A DNA stretch of 64,000 nucleotides from Tillus elongatus (lineage: Eukaryota; Arthropoda; Insecta; Coleoptera; Cleridae): assembly GCA_964006375.1 (NCBI GenBank), contig OZ023264.1, forward strand, positions 177,106,010 through 177,170,009, given 5' to 3'. Each line of letters begins with the position of its first letter. Position 1 is the first letter of the stretch. Of this stretch, positions 40,555 to 51,987 are shown piece after piece. Below the pieces are notes generated by a model, which saw only the letters and a program-made list of their open reading frames with translations, was not told the DNA's origin and made no database searches. The position numbers and the translations under genes are program-made.

Positions 40555-41025
40555 ATAATATGTTTGATGACCAAAGACAAAATGTTGTTTGGGAATTCCA
40601 TTTTACATGCATCTCCTATTTTTAGTTTTCAGTTTATTTAAAATTATCATTATTTCTGTATTTAAAAAGAAAACCATTCTTACGATTATTACTTGCGTAT
40701 CTTAGATTATATTTTGTACAATGAACCCAGGCTATTTTTTCTCTCAAATGCCAAAAAGTTCCTGAAGTAAAGGCGGCAAATTTAAATGTTATCTAGGCAA
40801 ATTGCTAAACCAGTTTCTTTGATGTATTTTTTTATGGTAAGAACAAAGCACTTATTTTTATTCGAAATATATGAATGCCAATATATATTGATTGCGAATT
40901 TCCTGTGATAAATGCATTTTAGAGGCATATACCACGTTTACAACATAAAATTTACACACGTTCATCAACAAAACTTGCCTATCCTTGGGGTGGTAAATTT
41001 AAGTTTGATTAAGTTATAACAATCT
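40555..41025. other. AT-rich stretch, no gene seen
   Basis: No coding signals were recognised between MITE family B and the repeat region at 41030. Confidence 0.4.
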
Positions 41026-41405
41026 CTGGACGCAGCAAGTGCGTTATGGTGGCGAATTTTCTTTAACATATTTTTAATAGCAATGTCTTTCCTTGATGAA
41101 AGCAGGCATCAAACTTGGTTGCCTATATAGTAGAAACAATGTACCATATTTCATCGAAATAAATTTATTGTTTGAAAATATATAAACATTTTTCACAAGT
41201 CTGAATGCAGCAAATATGTTATGGAAGTGAATTTCCATAAAAAAAATGTTTTTAATAGCAAATGCGAGCAGGCATCAATCTTATTATCGGTATAGCCTAT
41301 GTAGTAGAAACAATGTACTATATTTTATCAAAATTACTTATGGTTTGAAAATATACAAAAATTTTCCGAAAATAAACTTAAATGTTAGTCTCCTAACCAA
41401 CAAAA
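41026..41405. repeat. Two diverged direct repeats of about 180 bp
   Basis: Unit 1 starts CTGGACGCAGCAAGTGCG (41028) and unit 2 CTGAATGCAGCAAATATG (41202). Both continue with TTTTTAATAGCAA, AGCAGGCATCAA, GTAGAAACAATGTAC and GTTTGAAAATATA. The opening block also occurs at 32083-32115 and inverted at 28660-28700, inside the Penelope-like pair. Confidence 0.75.
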
Positions 41406-41715
41406 CTTACGTTAATAGCAAATTGAGTTATTGAAATTTGAAGGATTTAATGAAAATTCGGTAAATTTGCAGATTAGCTCCCGCGAACGCTTTTCAAAAA
41501 ATTGTTTTCAGAAATATTATTAGGACCCCACCTGGATGCACAAACCACAAGAAAAATTTCTTGTTCACACCACCGAAGGAAGTTACGGGACTGGGAGTGA
41601 ATAGGGGTGCTGAGCGGGGTAGGTAGTAAAAAGGAAATATAAGCAGAAAAAGCAAAGAAAACTGCCTAAAAGCCGTCTATTTGTAACGCCCAAAGGTTGT
41701 CTCCTTGCGGCTTTG

Positions 41716-41717
41716 TC

Positions 41718-41814
<97 letters not shown>
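41716..41814. repeat. (TA)n microsatellite
   Basis: About 95 bp of TA. The left flank (41470-41715) is a repeat-like block with GCTGAGCGGGGTAGG. Open frames through this array are artefacts. Confidence 0.95.
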
Positions 41815-41816
<2 letters not shown>

Positions 41817-42207
41817 ACAGATCTCCACATTTACGAAAAATGCACTAAAAAACTGCACTTTCTCTTGGAGAAAAGAAATCGTATGGTAAAAGACATCTTG
41901 ACTCTTCGAAATCATACGAAAATTCCTGTAATCAAGACTGGCAATACTTTGACACAATTAAAATTGAAAAAAAGATGTAATTTTGAAGAATAGTTTGGCT
42001 ACCAATTCATTATTTAAATTTTCACTAGCATGGCAATTATACAGAGGCAAAGGCAATTTTTGCTTTTAATTTAACTTTCAAATAATTGTAGATTTAGATA
42101 TTCTTTCATCGAAGGTAAAATAATATTTGGACAATCCTCCTTTCAACTGGGTTCAGGACATGAAAATCTACGAACTATCACAGAAATCATATAAAGTAAG
42201 CTGCACT

Positions 42208-42965
42208 ACACCAAGAAGCGGATCCTCATAGCCACAGACAGCACTTAAGGCACTTAGTAGCCCACAGGTAAATTCCTGGCTGGTGAGTGAGTGCCGAGAC
42301 GAGACGAACGACCTGGCTGGGCAGAATGAGGTGACCCTCATCTGGGTGCCGGGTCACTCGGGGGTCAAAGGCAATGAAGAAGCTGACAGTCTCGCAAAGA
42401 GAGGGTCAGCAGAACCATTTATGGGATCAGAACCGGCTCTGGGCGTGACAAAGAGCACTGCCAGGGAAGCCATTAAGTCCTGGGTCAGAAACCAACACAA
42501 GATGTACTGGGTAGACTGTCCAGGGCTCAGACATGGGACGTCAATAATTGACGAACCCAGTTCAAAGAGAGCTGTGGAACTGCTAAATCTTAGCAGAAGA
42601 TAGCTCAGAAACATAACAGGTCTCTTGACGAGACACATGGCCGTCAAGAAACACCTGCATAAAATGGGGCGGTTCGAGGGGGACCTCGCATGCATACTCA
42701 GCGGCAAGGGGGAGGAAACAGCCCAGCACATCTTGTGCGAGTGTAATGCTCTGGACCGCAAAAGACAACTGATCTACAGTCAGTCTAGACCGGAGACATA
42801 GCATTATAAAACTTCACCCTACCAATTGCTGTGCAGACTAGTTCAAGGCAAAGTGATTCTGGAATGGGTGGAGTAAAAAGACTAAGGGCATGCACAATAA
42901 CCCAAAGGTTGCAGTGCTATCGGGGCGGCAAAGCCGCGGACGAGCTCTGAGGGAGAAAAAAAGGG
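42208..42965 (+). mobile_element. 5'-truncated LOA-like copy (family of 1149-7496)
   Basis: It is flanked by GCTGCACT at 42200-42207 and 42966-42973. It starts within RNase H and ends after the hairpin GGCGGCAAAGCCGC with an A-rich tail (GAGAAAAAAA). It is more diverged than the copies at 55.4 and 59.7 kb. Confidence 0.85.
42220..42876 (+). pseudogene. LOA-like ORF2 C terminus, with stops
   Basis: It reads SECRDETNDLAGQNEVTLIW, VPGHSGVKGNEEADSLAKRG and GSEPALGVTKSTAREAIKSW, with a TAG at 42601-42603. The knuckle has lost a Cys (ACILSGKGEETAQHILCEC against CRLCGEG in other copies). A second stop is at 42799-42801. Confidence 0.8.
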
Positions 42966-43046
42966 GCTGCACTCTCACACTGTATCAGGAACTCAAAGAG
43001 CATCCCCTATAAAATACTCAATTAATCAGTGACAACAATATTTCAG

Positions 43047-43336
43047 ATGATATCGTTGTTCTTGATGTGCATAATTACCAATGCATAGAGATAAAACTAG
43101 GAGATATTCCTGTGTTTTATGATATACCGGAAGATCTGGAACTTCACATCAGGTTATTTGGTGTCGATTATGAAAACTATAGAATGAATTTGAGGGAAGA
43201 GGAAATAAAAGGGCATTATACAGTGATTTCTAAAAGATGTGACAACACTTGGTGTCTATACGATGATTGTTACGCTATGACCAAGCCAGGCAAGGAGACC
43301 AGAAAAGTGCGACCAGCTTTGATACTTCTGTATTAA
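43047..43336 (+). CDS. Possible ubiquitin carboxyl-terminal hydrolase-like 3' exon
   Basis: After an acceptor (ATATTTCAG, 43038-43046) the frame reads DIVVLDVHNYQCIEIKLGDI, then KGHYTVISKRCDNTWCLYDD and KVRPALILLY, stopping at 43334-43336. GHYT..W..YDD..PALILLY resembles the catalytic-His block and end of USP-family deubiquitinases. An AATAAA follows at 43351. No upstream exon with the Cys box is visible, as the LOA-like insertion at 42208 and repeats lie upstream. It may be a remnant or part of a TE-borne gene. Confidence 0.4.
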
Positions 43337-43339
43337 AAA

Positions 43340-44036
43340 AAATTGGAGAATAAATAATTAGAGCATATTTTTTTCTTTTTGTAGATAAAATATTAGAATC
43401 ACAATGACCATACCAATCAGTATCGACTCTTGATTTATTGTTAATAAAATCTACGTCAATCCACAGAAATGTAGGCTACTCCCTAATGAAAATTATCAAA
43501 GTCCGGTGTGTGTTCAGGTTGAACTTTGCTGAGTTCCTTTATAACTTTTGTTAAGGGAGATTACTACATTTTATACTTATGTAATAAATTTCTAATTAAT
43601 GTTTAGTAAATGTCCCACCACATTTTCTCACGTCCAGTGCAGGTTCAGGTTGAAGATGTATTATTTGTTTATAACTTTTGATGAAATATTCCTTAAATAT
43701 TTTTGGTCCGGGCTGAAGTGATTAGTGCGACTTCAAGGAACTGGTCAATAGTCAATACACTAAAACTCAGGTGCAAGTTTGTGATTGTTTTTCCAATGAA
43801 GTTGGCTGTACCAATGGATTAATTAAATGAAATATCTTATGTCAATTAATTCTTTGGTGAGCCATCTGTGTTGTGAAACAATCATAAAGCTTAAAATTGT
43901 GTTATGGTAATTCTAAATTTATCTATCAGTGCAGTCACAATTTCAATATTTCTATGTTTTACATTATTTCAGTGAGAAATTTGTAGAAACTGTAAGTAAT
44001 TTTTTTTAATGATCATCTCACAATCTCTTACCACAT
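43340..44036. other. AT-rich stretch, no gene seen
   Basis: No coding region or recognised repeat was found before the TA array. Confidence 0.45.
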
Positions 44037-44290
<254 letters not shown>

Positions 44291-44343
44291 TAAGGCCTCA
44301 ATCTGCCTACTCCTTAGAGTGGTGGACAAAGGTGGGTTGGGTG

Positions 44344-44519
44344 GTGGTAGCTCGATTACGGGACCTCAATCTGCCTACTCCCCAACTCGCCGGAGATCGT
44401 CTATGAGGTTCAACCCTAGGCTCTCTGAGACCTAGGGTTGAACACAGTGATACCTCACAGACGATCTCCGGCGAGATTTGGGGAGTAGGTAGATTGAGGC
44501 CCCATAATCGAGCTACCAC
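44344..44519. repeat. Long palindrome (176 bp, about 80-bp arms)
   Basis: GTGGTAGCTCGATTACGGG at the left pairs with CCCATAATCGAGCTACCAC at the right. Inside, CCTCAATCTGCCTACTCCCC pairs with GGGGAGTAGGTAGATTGAGG, and CGCCGGAGATCGTCT pairs with AGACGATCTCCGGCG. The centre CCTAGG..CCTAGG is also palindromic. A further partial copy of one arm is at 44291-44318. It interrupts the mariner-like transposase to its right. Confidence 0.85.
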
Positions 44520-45022
44520 AATTGCGATTATACACACTACAATTTGTAAATCTGGATTCATCAGTACATATTATTTTCAAATGAAAATTTTCATCTTGCT
44601 GACATTGTCCTTGATACCATCTGCAGAATTGAAGTCGTTTAGGGTAATCATCAACATTTAAGCCTTGTACGATTGTATGGATGGTAATGACTTGGTTTTA
44701 ATACATGGTGTACCGTATTTTTTGGAACATCAATTTGTTCACCATAAAACCAAACAGATTGCGGAGGGTTTCTGTTTGAAACCTGTAAGATGGCATTATT
44801 TTGTTCTTCATTTCTAGGCATTGGTAGTTTCTTTGCGTGGAAGCTACCGTCGTTCAATAGATTGGTTACTATCCTGCGAAATATTTTGGTGTTTGGTTGT
44901 CGTCTTTGTGGGTAGTTGTTTTGATATGAATTTGCAGCTGCTTCAGTATTTCGGTTAGAATGAATATAACATTCTAACATGTCAAAATATTCCTCATTAA
45001 AGAACATATTGTTGAATAACAT
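44520..45022 (-). pseudogene. Mariner-like transposase N-terminal part, truncated
   Basis: ATG at 45022 begins MLFNNMFFNEEYFDMLECYI, then NYPQRRQPNTKIFRRIVTNL and EQIDVPKNTVHHVLKPSHYH, parallel to the protein at 10427. After a frameshift near 44650 the other frame gives ICTDESRFTNCSVYNRN with the first catalytic Asp. It then ends at the palindrome at 44519. The DDE domain is lost. Confidence 0.75.
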
Positions 45023-45909
45023 TTAAAATAAACAGGAAACAAACTATTTAGTACAAAATTATAAGCAACATGTTAAATACACCTCAAATTGTTCAGATAA
45101 TTAAGAATGATAGTATTCTTCATTGTCGTGATAGTGTTATGTCCATAGTAACCTTTCTTCTGTTGTTTTTTAGTTGACTTACGTTTAAAAATCAAACAAT
45201 TTTCAAAGGCGTCTTTGTAAATCATTAATCTGCTTTTTATTAAGTTCTGTTAGTAAATATAGTTATTTACTAGGTTTACCTATTTTTAAAAATTATAACA
45301 ATTTTTTAGGATAATGTTGTAATGTAAAATATCATTTGTAATAATGGGCCGATTCATTGGTGTGCTCAAAGTTCCTTTTTTTTATCGTGAATCATTACGG
45401 AAAATTATGTTAAAAGTTGAAGCCTATCGTTAAACTCCATGGTCTACTGCTTTTTGAACAATTTTTTTGTCATTTGTTTTCTGGTATTGGATTTCATAGC
45501 CTACTATCCTCAAAACGGTTTTTCTCAAAATTGTCAGTGCAATTACAAGATTTCTTAAGCATGTTGTACATCATTGGAAACCTCCTTTCGTAGGCTATCA
45601 CATGGGCAAAAAATCCAATATGGCTGCCATAATAAAAACAAACGTTGATACCTGTAGCTCTAAAATAAATGACAATCCAAAGTCTTAGACATGTCAGATC
45701 AACATCTACTTAGATATTGAAGAAAAAAGAAATCGACAAATTTTGGTTTTTTCAAAATAACTAGAAAACGAAAAGAGGCAGGGCAAAATACAAGTCATAT
45801 TTGGAATGAGCATGAAATTCTACAAAACATTGCTAATTTAACTGTGTCCCTATCCCTATCTCCAATAGTAACGGAGATAGCAATACATTCCCATCCAGCT
45901 TGGGACACA

Positions 45910-45910
<1 letters not shown>
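44520..45910 (-). mobile_element. Mariner-like transposon, copy 3 (truncated relative of 7853-11067)
   Basis: The right side shows the family's arm (CCAATATGGCTGCCATAA at 45618-45635, GACATGTCAGATCAAC) and the terminus TTGGGACACACTGTATA at 45900-45916. The left part of the element, including its arm, is replaced by the palindrome at 44344-44519. The transposase N terminus is on the minus strand. Confidence 0.75.

Positions 45911-45981
<71 letters not shown>
45911..45981. repeat. (TA)n microsatellite, right of mariner-like copy 3
   Basis: About 70 bp of TA directly after the element terminus ACACTG. Confidence 0.95.
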
Positions 45982-45984
<3 letters not shown>

Positions 45985-47036
45985 AATAATTGATTCATCA
46001 GTATATAACACGAATCAGTTATTTATTAGTTATTCAGGAGGTCACATGTCTACTTATTATGACTTTTTTTACCATATTTTATGTGCTCATATGAATTAAA
46101 GATTAAAGAAGTCAATTTGAGATAAAAGAATTACTTAAAAAAAAATTTGCTGGTTGCTTTTAATCAAACATTAGTTGAAAACCTAAACTTCCAAAATGCC
46201 CAAGCACATGTTCAACATTTCCCAGCACAATATATTATTTTTAAAGTACAAGAACAAATTATGTACATATATACCTTTCACTGAATTAAATGCTGAAACT
46301 CTTCAAAGGAATAACCAATGTGGCATGATACTATTTGTTATAATAAAGGTGGCAGTAAGTAATTAAGGGCACTGGTGATCAAAAGAAACTAAGTTTATTC
46401 CCAGACCTGAAACTTTTTATTAACAATTAGCATATACATCTTGTTATAAAATCTTTCACATTACTCCATGGAGTTCACAATCAAACAACTGAAAGTTTTA
46501 TAAGTGTTAGACATGTGTATAATCATAATTAATTACGGATTACAGAATCCTAATTATACTAAATTTACATCTGATTCTACAATGAATTAATGACAATTTG
46601 CTGTAGTCCTTTGAAATCTATTGTCGACAGTCTGGACACAAGCAAAAACTTTCTTACAGAGCCTTTCAGCCTATGCCATTCACACAAATTTTAGACGAAA
46701 AAGAAACAATTTATGTATCACGCTTTATCTGTTATGACCAACAGCACTTTAAGACCAAATGTACACACCTCTGTTCCAAAAATTAATCAAATAAGATATA
46801 GAAAAAATATACTAAACTTACATACATATTAATTTCAGATTATTGATTACAAACGCACTTACATTTGCTCCTAAAGTGCAAAAAATGGTAAGACTGAAAA
46901 ACTACACATATGTAATTTCTGTAATGAGTCCCTTAAAAATACAAAATACACCGCTGCGCTGCAAGTTCATTTTGGTAAACAAACACTTGCAAATTATTTT
47001 ATTACTTTTATGCAGCATACCTTAATTTCGACGAAG
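45982..47036 (-). other. AT-rich region including the TIA-1-like 3' UTR
   Basis: No other gene was recognised. The right part should be the 3' UTR of the minus-strand TIA-1-like gene; TTTATT at 46393-46398 and 46417-46422 gives AATAA-type signals on that strand. No long T run marking a retrocopy poly(A) tail was found next to the coding region. Confidence 0.5.
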
Positions 47037-48131
47037 TCACTGTGATGGATACTTCTGAACAGAGTTGTACATCACCTGTCCTGGCTGTCCAGCCCATTGA
47101 CCTTGTTGAGGCATAACACAGTATTGTTGTTGACCTGCTGGGTACTGATATTGCTGATAAGGATATCCTTGCATGTAGCCGCTGTATCCTGGTGGATACC
47201 AGTAGTTGCTGTATCCATAAGGGTAGTTTTGAGCTTGAGCACCGGGTCCCGAGATACCACCTGTTCCTCCTGCCTGAGGGTCAGGACCTAATCCACCATT
47301 TTCTTTGCCCCAGAAACATTTAACCACCTGTCCGTTGATATCTGAATTGTGAATTGATTCAATAGCATGTGTAGCAGATTCCTTCGTAGTAAATCTAATG
47401 AAAGCATAGCCCTTGTCTTTAAATACCCGAACATCTTGAATAGCTCCAAATGGCGAGAACGTTTTCTGCATTAGTTCCTCAGTTAAGCCACATGTAAAAC
47501 CTCCACAATAAACAGTTGTGTTTGTCGGAGATGTTTGATTGTATACTTCTTCGAATGTAGGTTGTTTACTTCTCTGACTGGTTTTTTCTGTTCGTGGCGG
47601 TGGTGGCTTTCTTGTTGACCAGTTTGTTCGGATAGATCGGGACCCTAACCACTGGCCGTTCATTGCCTGTATAGCATTCTCCGCTTCAGCTTTCTTCACA
47701 AATGAAACAAATGCATATCCTTTGGATTTCAATGTTTGAGGGTCTCGTACTATGCGACAATTTGAAATCTCCCCAAAGGGAGCGAAGGCCTCTCTTAAGG
47801 TTTCAGTCTCTATCTCAGGTGATAGATCGCCCACAAATATGTGATGATGATTTGATGTGTCTTGTTTTGGTTGATTACCTGGACTTGTAGCCCAATTAAC
47901 TTTCATTTCTTTATCTAGAAACACCCTTTTGTTCATAGCCGCCAGCGCCGTAGAAGCGGACTGGTGATTAGTAAACTCGACGAAGGCATATGGGTCATTT
48001 CCAGGTTCTCTTATTATTTTACATCCTTTAACTGGTCCTATTTGTGAAAATAACGTGCACAGAAGATCCTCGGAAACGCTGACGTCCAGATTGCCTACAT
48101 ACAAAGTTTTTGGATGACTCTCGTCCGACAT
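47037..48131 (-). CDS. TIA-1/TIAR-type RNA-binding protein (Rox8-like), intronless
   Basis: The intact 364-aa protein has three RRMs: residues about 8-85 (RNP2 LYVGNL, RNP1 YAFVEF), 96-175 ([14 protein letters not shown]) and 206-280 ([14 protein letters not shown]), then a Gly/Tyr/Gln-rich low-complexity tail ([18 protein letters not shown]). This is the TIA-1/TIAR layout; Rox8 is the Drosophila member. These proteins bind U-rich RNA, regulate splicing and translation, and enter stress granules through the tail. The start ATG at 48131 begins [15 protein letters not shown]. No intron interrupts the frame, unusual for a family whose vertebrate members have many. It could be a retained retrogene or a lineage-specific intronless locus. 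Confidence 0.95.
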   Translation of the reverse strand: MSDESHPKTLYVGNLDVSVSEDLLCTLFSQIGPVKGCKIIREPGNDPYAFVEFTNHQSASTALAAMNKRVFLDKEMKVNWATSPGNQPKQDTSNHHHIFVGDLSPEIETETLREAFAPFGEISNCRIVRDPQTLKSKGYAFVSFVKKAEAENAIQAMNGQWLGSRSIRTNWSTRKPPPPRTEKTSQRSKQPTFEEVYNQTSPTNTTVYCGGFTCGLTEELMQKTFSPFGAIQDVRVFKDKGYAFIRFTTKESATHAIESIHNSDINGQVVKCFWGKENGGLGPDPQAGGTGGISGPGAQAQNYPYGYSNYWYPPGYSGYMQGYPYQQYQYPAGQQQYCVMPQQGQWAGQPGQVMYNSVQKYPSQ

Positions 48132-48420
48132 GGTGACGCCGGCACTATTTCCACAACAATAAACACTTAATGCAAAACTATTTTACCCGTAGCACACATA
48201 TATACAAATGAGACCGTTTCTCAAAATGTCTTTTCTCTTCGATTTATCCCTTTATTAGCACGATATCGAATAGAATGACAAAAACTTGCAACTTTCGTTT
48301 CGTTCCAGCTGTCACACGAACTGTTACGTTACAACATTAAAAACCCCAAATCAGATAAGCGACGTCATCAAAAGACAGTTATTTCTTCCGATAACAATTA
48401 AACCTTTGTTGCCAACAATG
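48132..48420 (-). promoter_or_regulatory. Presumed promoter and 5' UTR of the TIA-1-like gene
   Basis: The segment directly upstream of ATG 48131 is less AT-rich than its surroundings and contains CGACGTCATC (48360-48369), a cAMP-response-element-like palindrome. No TATA box is evident. Function is inferred from position. Confidence 0.35.
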
Positions 48421-48796
48421 AAGAAACAAATAACCAACACTTTTTGACACCAAACCACTTCACAATGTGCATTTTTCCTTTCTATTGAAAATTATTTGTC
48501 TATGTAAACAAATTTTAATTTACAACATACGACTTCAAAAGGAATTAATTTTTCGTATTATTACAATCTCCATTTAAAGTCTCTTTTTTTAATGTAGGAC
48601 GTGTATTATTTTAGCAACTATTCATATTTAACTATTAAGTTGCTGATTTTAGAAACTAAGTGTATTCAAATAAAATTTAATTCTACTCTTTTTCGCATTT
48701 CAAATGTCAGGTGAGCACTCTAATAAGTATTACACACTGGTAAAACCAAGTTTAATTTTCAAATATGACGATCGTATAATCACTAAAATTAGCTTT

Positions 48797-49250
48797 ATCA
48801 GATAGGATAATATGATACATGATACAAATAACGAGATATATGATATTCAAACTACCTATTTTTAGACCTGTCACGCGCATGGTGTCAAGTGGTGAGTCCA
48901 ATGCAACAATAATATGCTGTCGTGTAGTGGGGTTTGACGTTTCATCACATCTTCTTAACAAATTACGGATTTTACTAATATTTAAGTGCATACAGTTGGA
49001 AGTAATAAAAATGAAAAAGATTAAATTTAGTGCTGCGATCTATATTGACTGAAAAAGACAATATAGGCGTAACTTCAACCGCATTAAACTGACGTATAGA
49101 AACTTTTTGATCGAGATTGACTTTGTTTTAGGTGTGTAGTTGGACTTCTGTAACGTTACTCACCACGTGACGTCATAGGAGGGGGCGGGGCATATGCGCA
49201 ATATCATATCTCTTCTAAGTCATTATATCGTGAATATGATATATGGTGTT
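48797..49250. mobile_element. MITE family B, copy 2
   Basis: It shares order and sequence with 39980-40550: TGTCACGCGCATGGTGTCAA, TGCTGTCGTGTAGTGG, AAAAAGACAATATAGGCG and TGACGTCATAGGAGG. It is in the same orientation and shorter. The ends have decayed. Confidence 0.75.
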
Positions 49251-49990
<740 letters not shown>

Positions 49991-50260
49991 TATATGTATA
50001 TGTATCCGCACGATAACTCAAAAAGTTATTAACCGTTTTTGATGAAACTCGGCAAGAATCTTTCTTTTGTTAATGGCTTGGAAGAGCTCGTTAACCAGGA
50101 AAATCGGACAAAATTTTTCCGGAAAAATTTTGAGTTTTATTTCGAAAAAATTTTTATCTCCGAAAATCACAAAGCTACTTTGATGAAATTTGGTGAATAT
50201 GTTGCCTTGTGAAAGTTAGTTAATTGTTGATCCATGCACCCAGACACAAGAAAGGGCTAT
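49991..50260. repeat. Microsatellite-linked dispersed repeat block
   Basis: The block directly after the TA array (CGCACGATAACTCAAAAAGT, GATGAAACTCGGC, GATGAAATTTGGTG) has internal partial repetition. The block left of the array at 41716 has a similar style. This suggests a repeat family that carries the TA array at one end. Confidence 0.5.
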
Positions 50261-51080
50261 TCTCGCTGCAATTAGTATAGGGCACTGACGAGCTCTAATA
50301 TAAGAGCCAAATCGGCATGCATCTAATTATGGTGAGAGTCCATCTAACCTTAAGACACATGAAAGTTATCTGTTATCTATTATATGGAGCAAATGTAAAC
50401 CAATATTTGTAAAAATGAGCCATATTGCTCTTCGCAAACACTTCAACAAAAAACCGAAAATCGGGAGTCATCTCTCTCATTATTATTTGTATTAGTAGAT
50501 ATTTCATTTCTTTAAACTTTGAGTCTCTGATCTTTAAAATAATTTCATTCATAATTCATACATACCATAGCTACAAAAAACAAATGAAATAGTAATACCT
50601 TACATACAAATATACCTAAAATAATTAAACTAAATTAAACGAACAACATAAATTATTTTGGTTATTGTCTCTACTCTAACTCTATGCCATCATAAATAGG
50701 TAATTAATAATGGTCACCCCTGACAGATCTCTGGCGAATTGGGACATTTTATTGTTATTTTCATTTGATTATTATTATTATTCTATGACTTCTACAAGAG
50801 ACAATTTTATTGTGAAAATTTTCGCTGTTTTGTGTTGTGCAGATTTATGTGATGATCAAATAACAGAATAACAGCTGACACCCCCAAAGTTGATTTTTGA
50901 GAGAAATGTCCGTCGCCGCCGGGGCTATGTTATTTCTGATTTCAGAGTATTTGAGAAACTGATATTTAGTTAAGTACGTATGTGATTAAAAATCATAAGC
51001 CGATGTCTCCCTGTTCAAACTTGAAAGGTTTGCGTTTGATTTCAAAGCATTAACAAGTCCACTATTTTGTTTTCCTTTAG
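50261..51080 (+). promoter_or_regulatory. Upstream region of DNAJC13
   Basis: Mostly AT-rich. A short GC-rich patch (GTCCGTCGCCGCCGGGGC, 50910-50927) lies about 165 bases upstream of the first coding exon and could be part of a 5' UTR exon or promoter. An acceptor TTTCCTTTAG at 51071-51080 implies a non-coding exon further upstream. Confidence 0.35.
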
Positions 51081-51091
51081 TGATATGAAAA

Positions 51092-51159
51092 ATGATGCCA
51101 ATTAAGGATAATAAAGATGTTGCCTGCTTTTTTGTTACCAAACATTCCTGGAAAGGAAA
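51092..51159 (+). CDS. DNAJC13: DNAJC13 / RME-8, first coding exon
   Basis: Translation begins MMPIKDNKDVACFFVTKHSW (start 51092 or 51095); an in-frame TGA at 51086 rules out an earlier start. The donor is AA|GTGAGT at 51160. DNAJC13 (receptor-mediated endocytosis 8) is a large endosomal J-domain protein that recruits Hsc70 and helps sort cargo with retromer. This exon matches its conserved N terminus (NKDxACFxxTKHSWxGK). The J domain lies far downstream, beyond the window. Confidence 0.92.
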
Positions 51160-51223
51160 GTGAGTAGATGTTTTTAGTTGATAAGATATTATATTTTATA
51201 TAAACCGGATTTTTCGTTTTAAG

Positions 51224-51491
51224 GTACAAACGTATATTTTCTGTGGGAACCATGGGAATTACAACATATAATCCTACTACCTTGGAGGTAACGAATCGCT
51301 GGGCATATTGTGATTTCATATCAGTTCAACCACTTCCTGGAGCAGGTAACTCCAGCAATGAGTTTCAAATAACAATGAAAAAGGACAGGAAAGTAGACAA
51401 TATGAGGTTCTCAACTGAACACAGAGCTCATCTGTTAACCGAGGCCTTAAAATATAGACATCATTTTTCGGAGAAGCCTAAAGAAATATTG
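51224..51491 (+). CDS. DNAJC13: DNAJC13 / RME-8, second coding exon
   Basis: The acceptor GTTTTAAG precedes 51224 and the donor GTAAAT follows 51491. The exon encodes YKRIFSVGTMGITTYNPTTL, EVTNRWAYCDF and LLTEALKYRHHFSEKP. This is the N-terminal PH-like phosphoinositide-binding region of RME-8, known to contact PI3P on endosomes in other species. The Lys codon split with 51159 is restored in frame. Confidence 0.93.
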
Positions 51492-51987
51492 GTAAATGCA
51501 TATCCATATTTGTGTTTATACATATTATAGTGTTTAATTATTCAATTGTTATACATACTATTTATAGCTTTTCAGTCACCCAATTGCTTTGAGAGTACAA
51601 TGAATTAAAACATTGCTTTATACCTAAATATAACAATATAATTGTTAGGATAAAATATCCATTTATATCTGTACTAATATGGATTAAATTTTTTTTTAAA
51701 ATATTTAAAAAAATTGAAAGCTATTTTATAGCACACTTTATTCCAACAGATGCTTGATTGTAAACATAAGATCATGTTACCTTTGAAATTTTAATTTGAT
51801 ATAGCTGCCTTGAATTGATTAAATTGCAACAATACAATTTATTGTAACAAATTAAATACTTTCCAGCTATTCACTATTATTCTAAACTGGTAGGTAATGT
51901 TTTTTTTGGAAACGAAATGTTGATATTTTGTAATAATTGTAAAATTTTCTTAGTATATGCCCTTAATTAATATAAATGAATGAAAAT

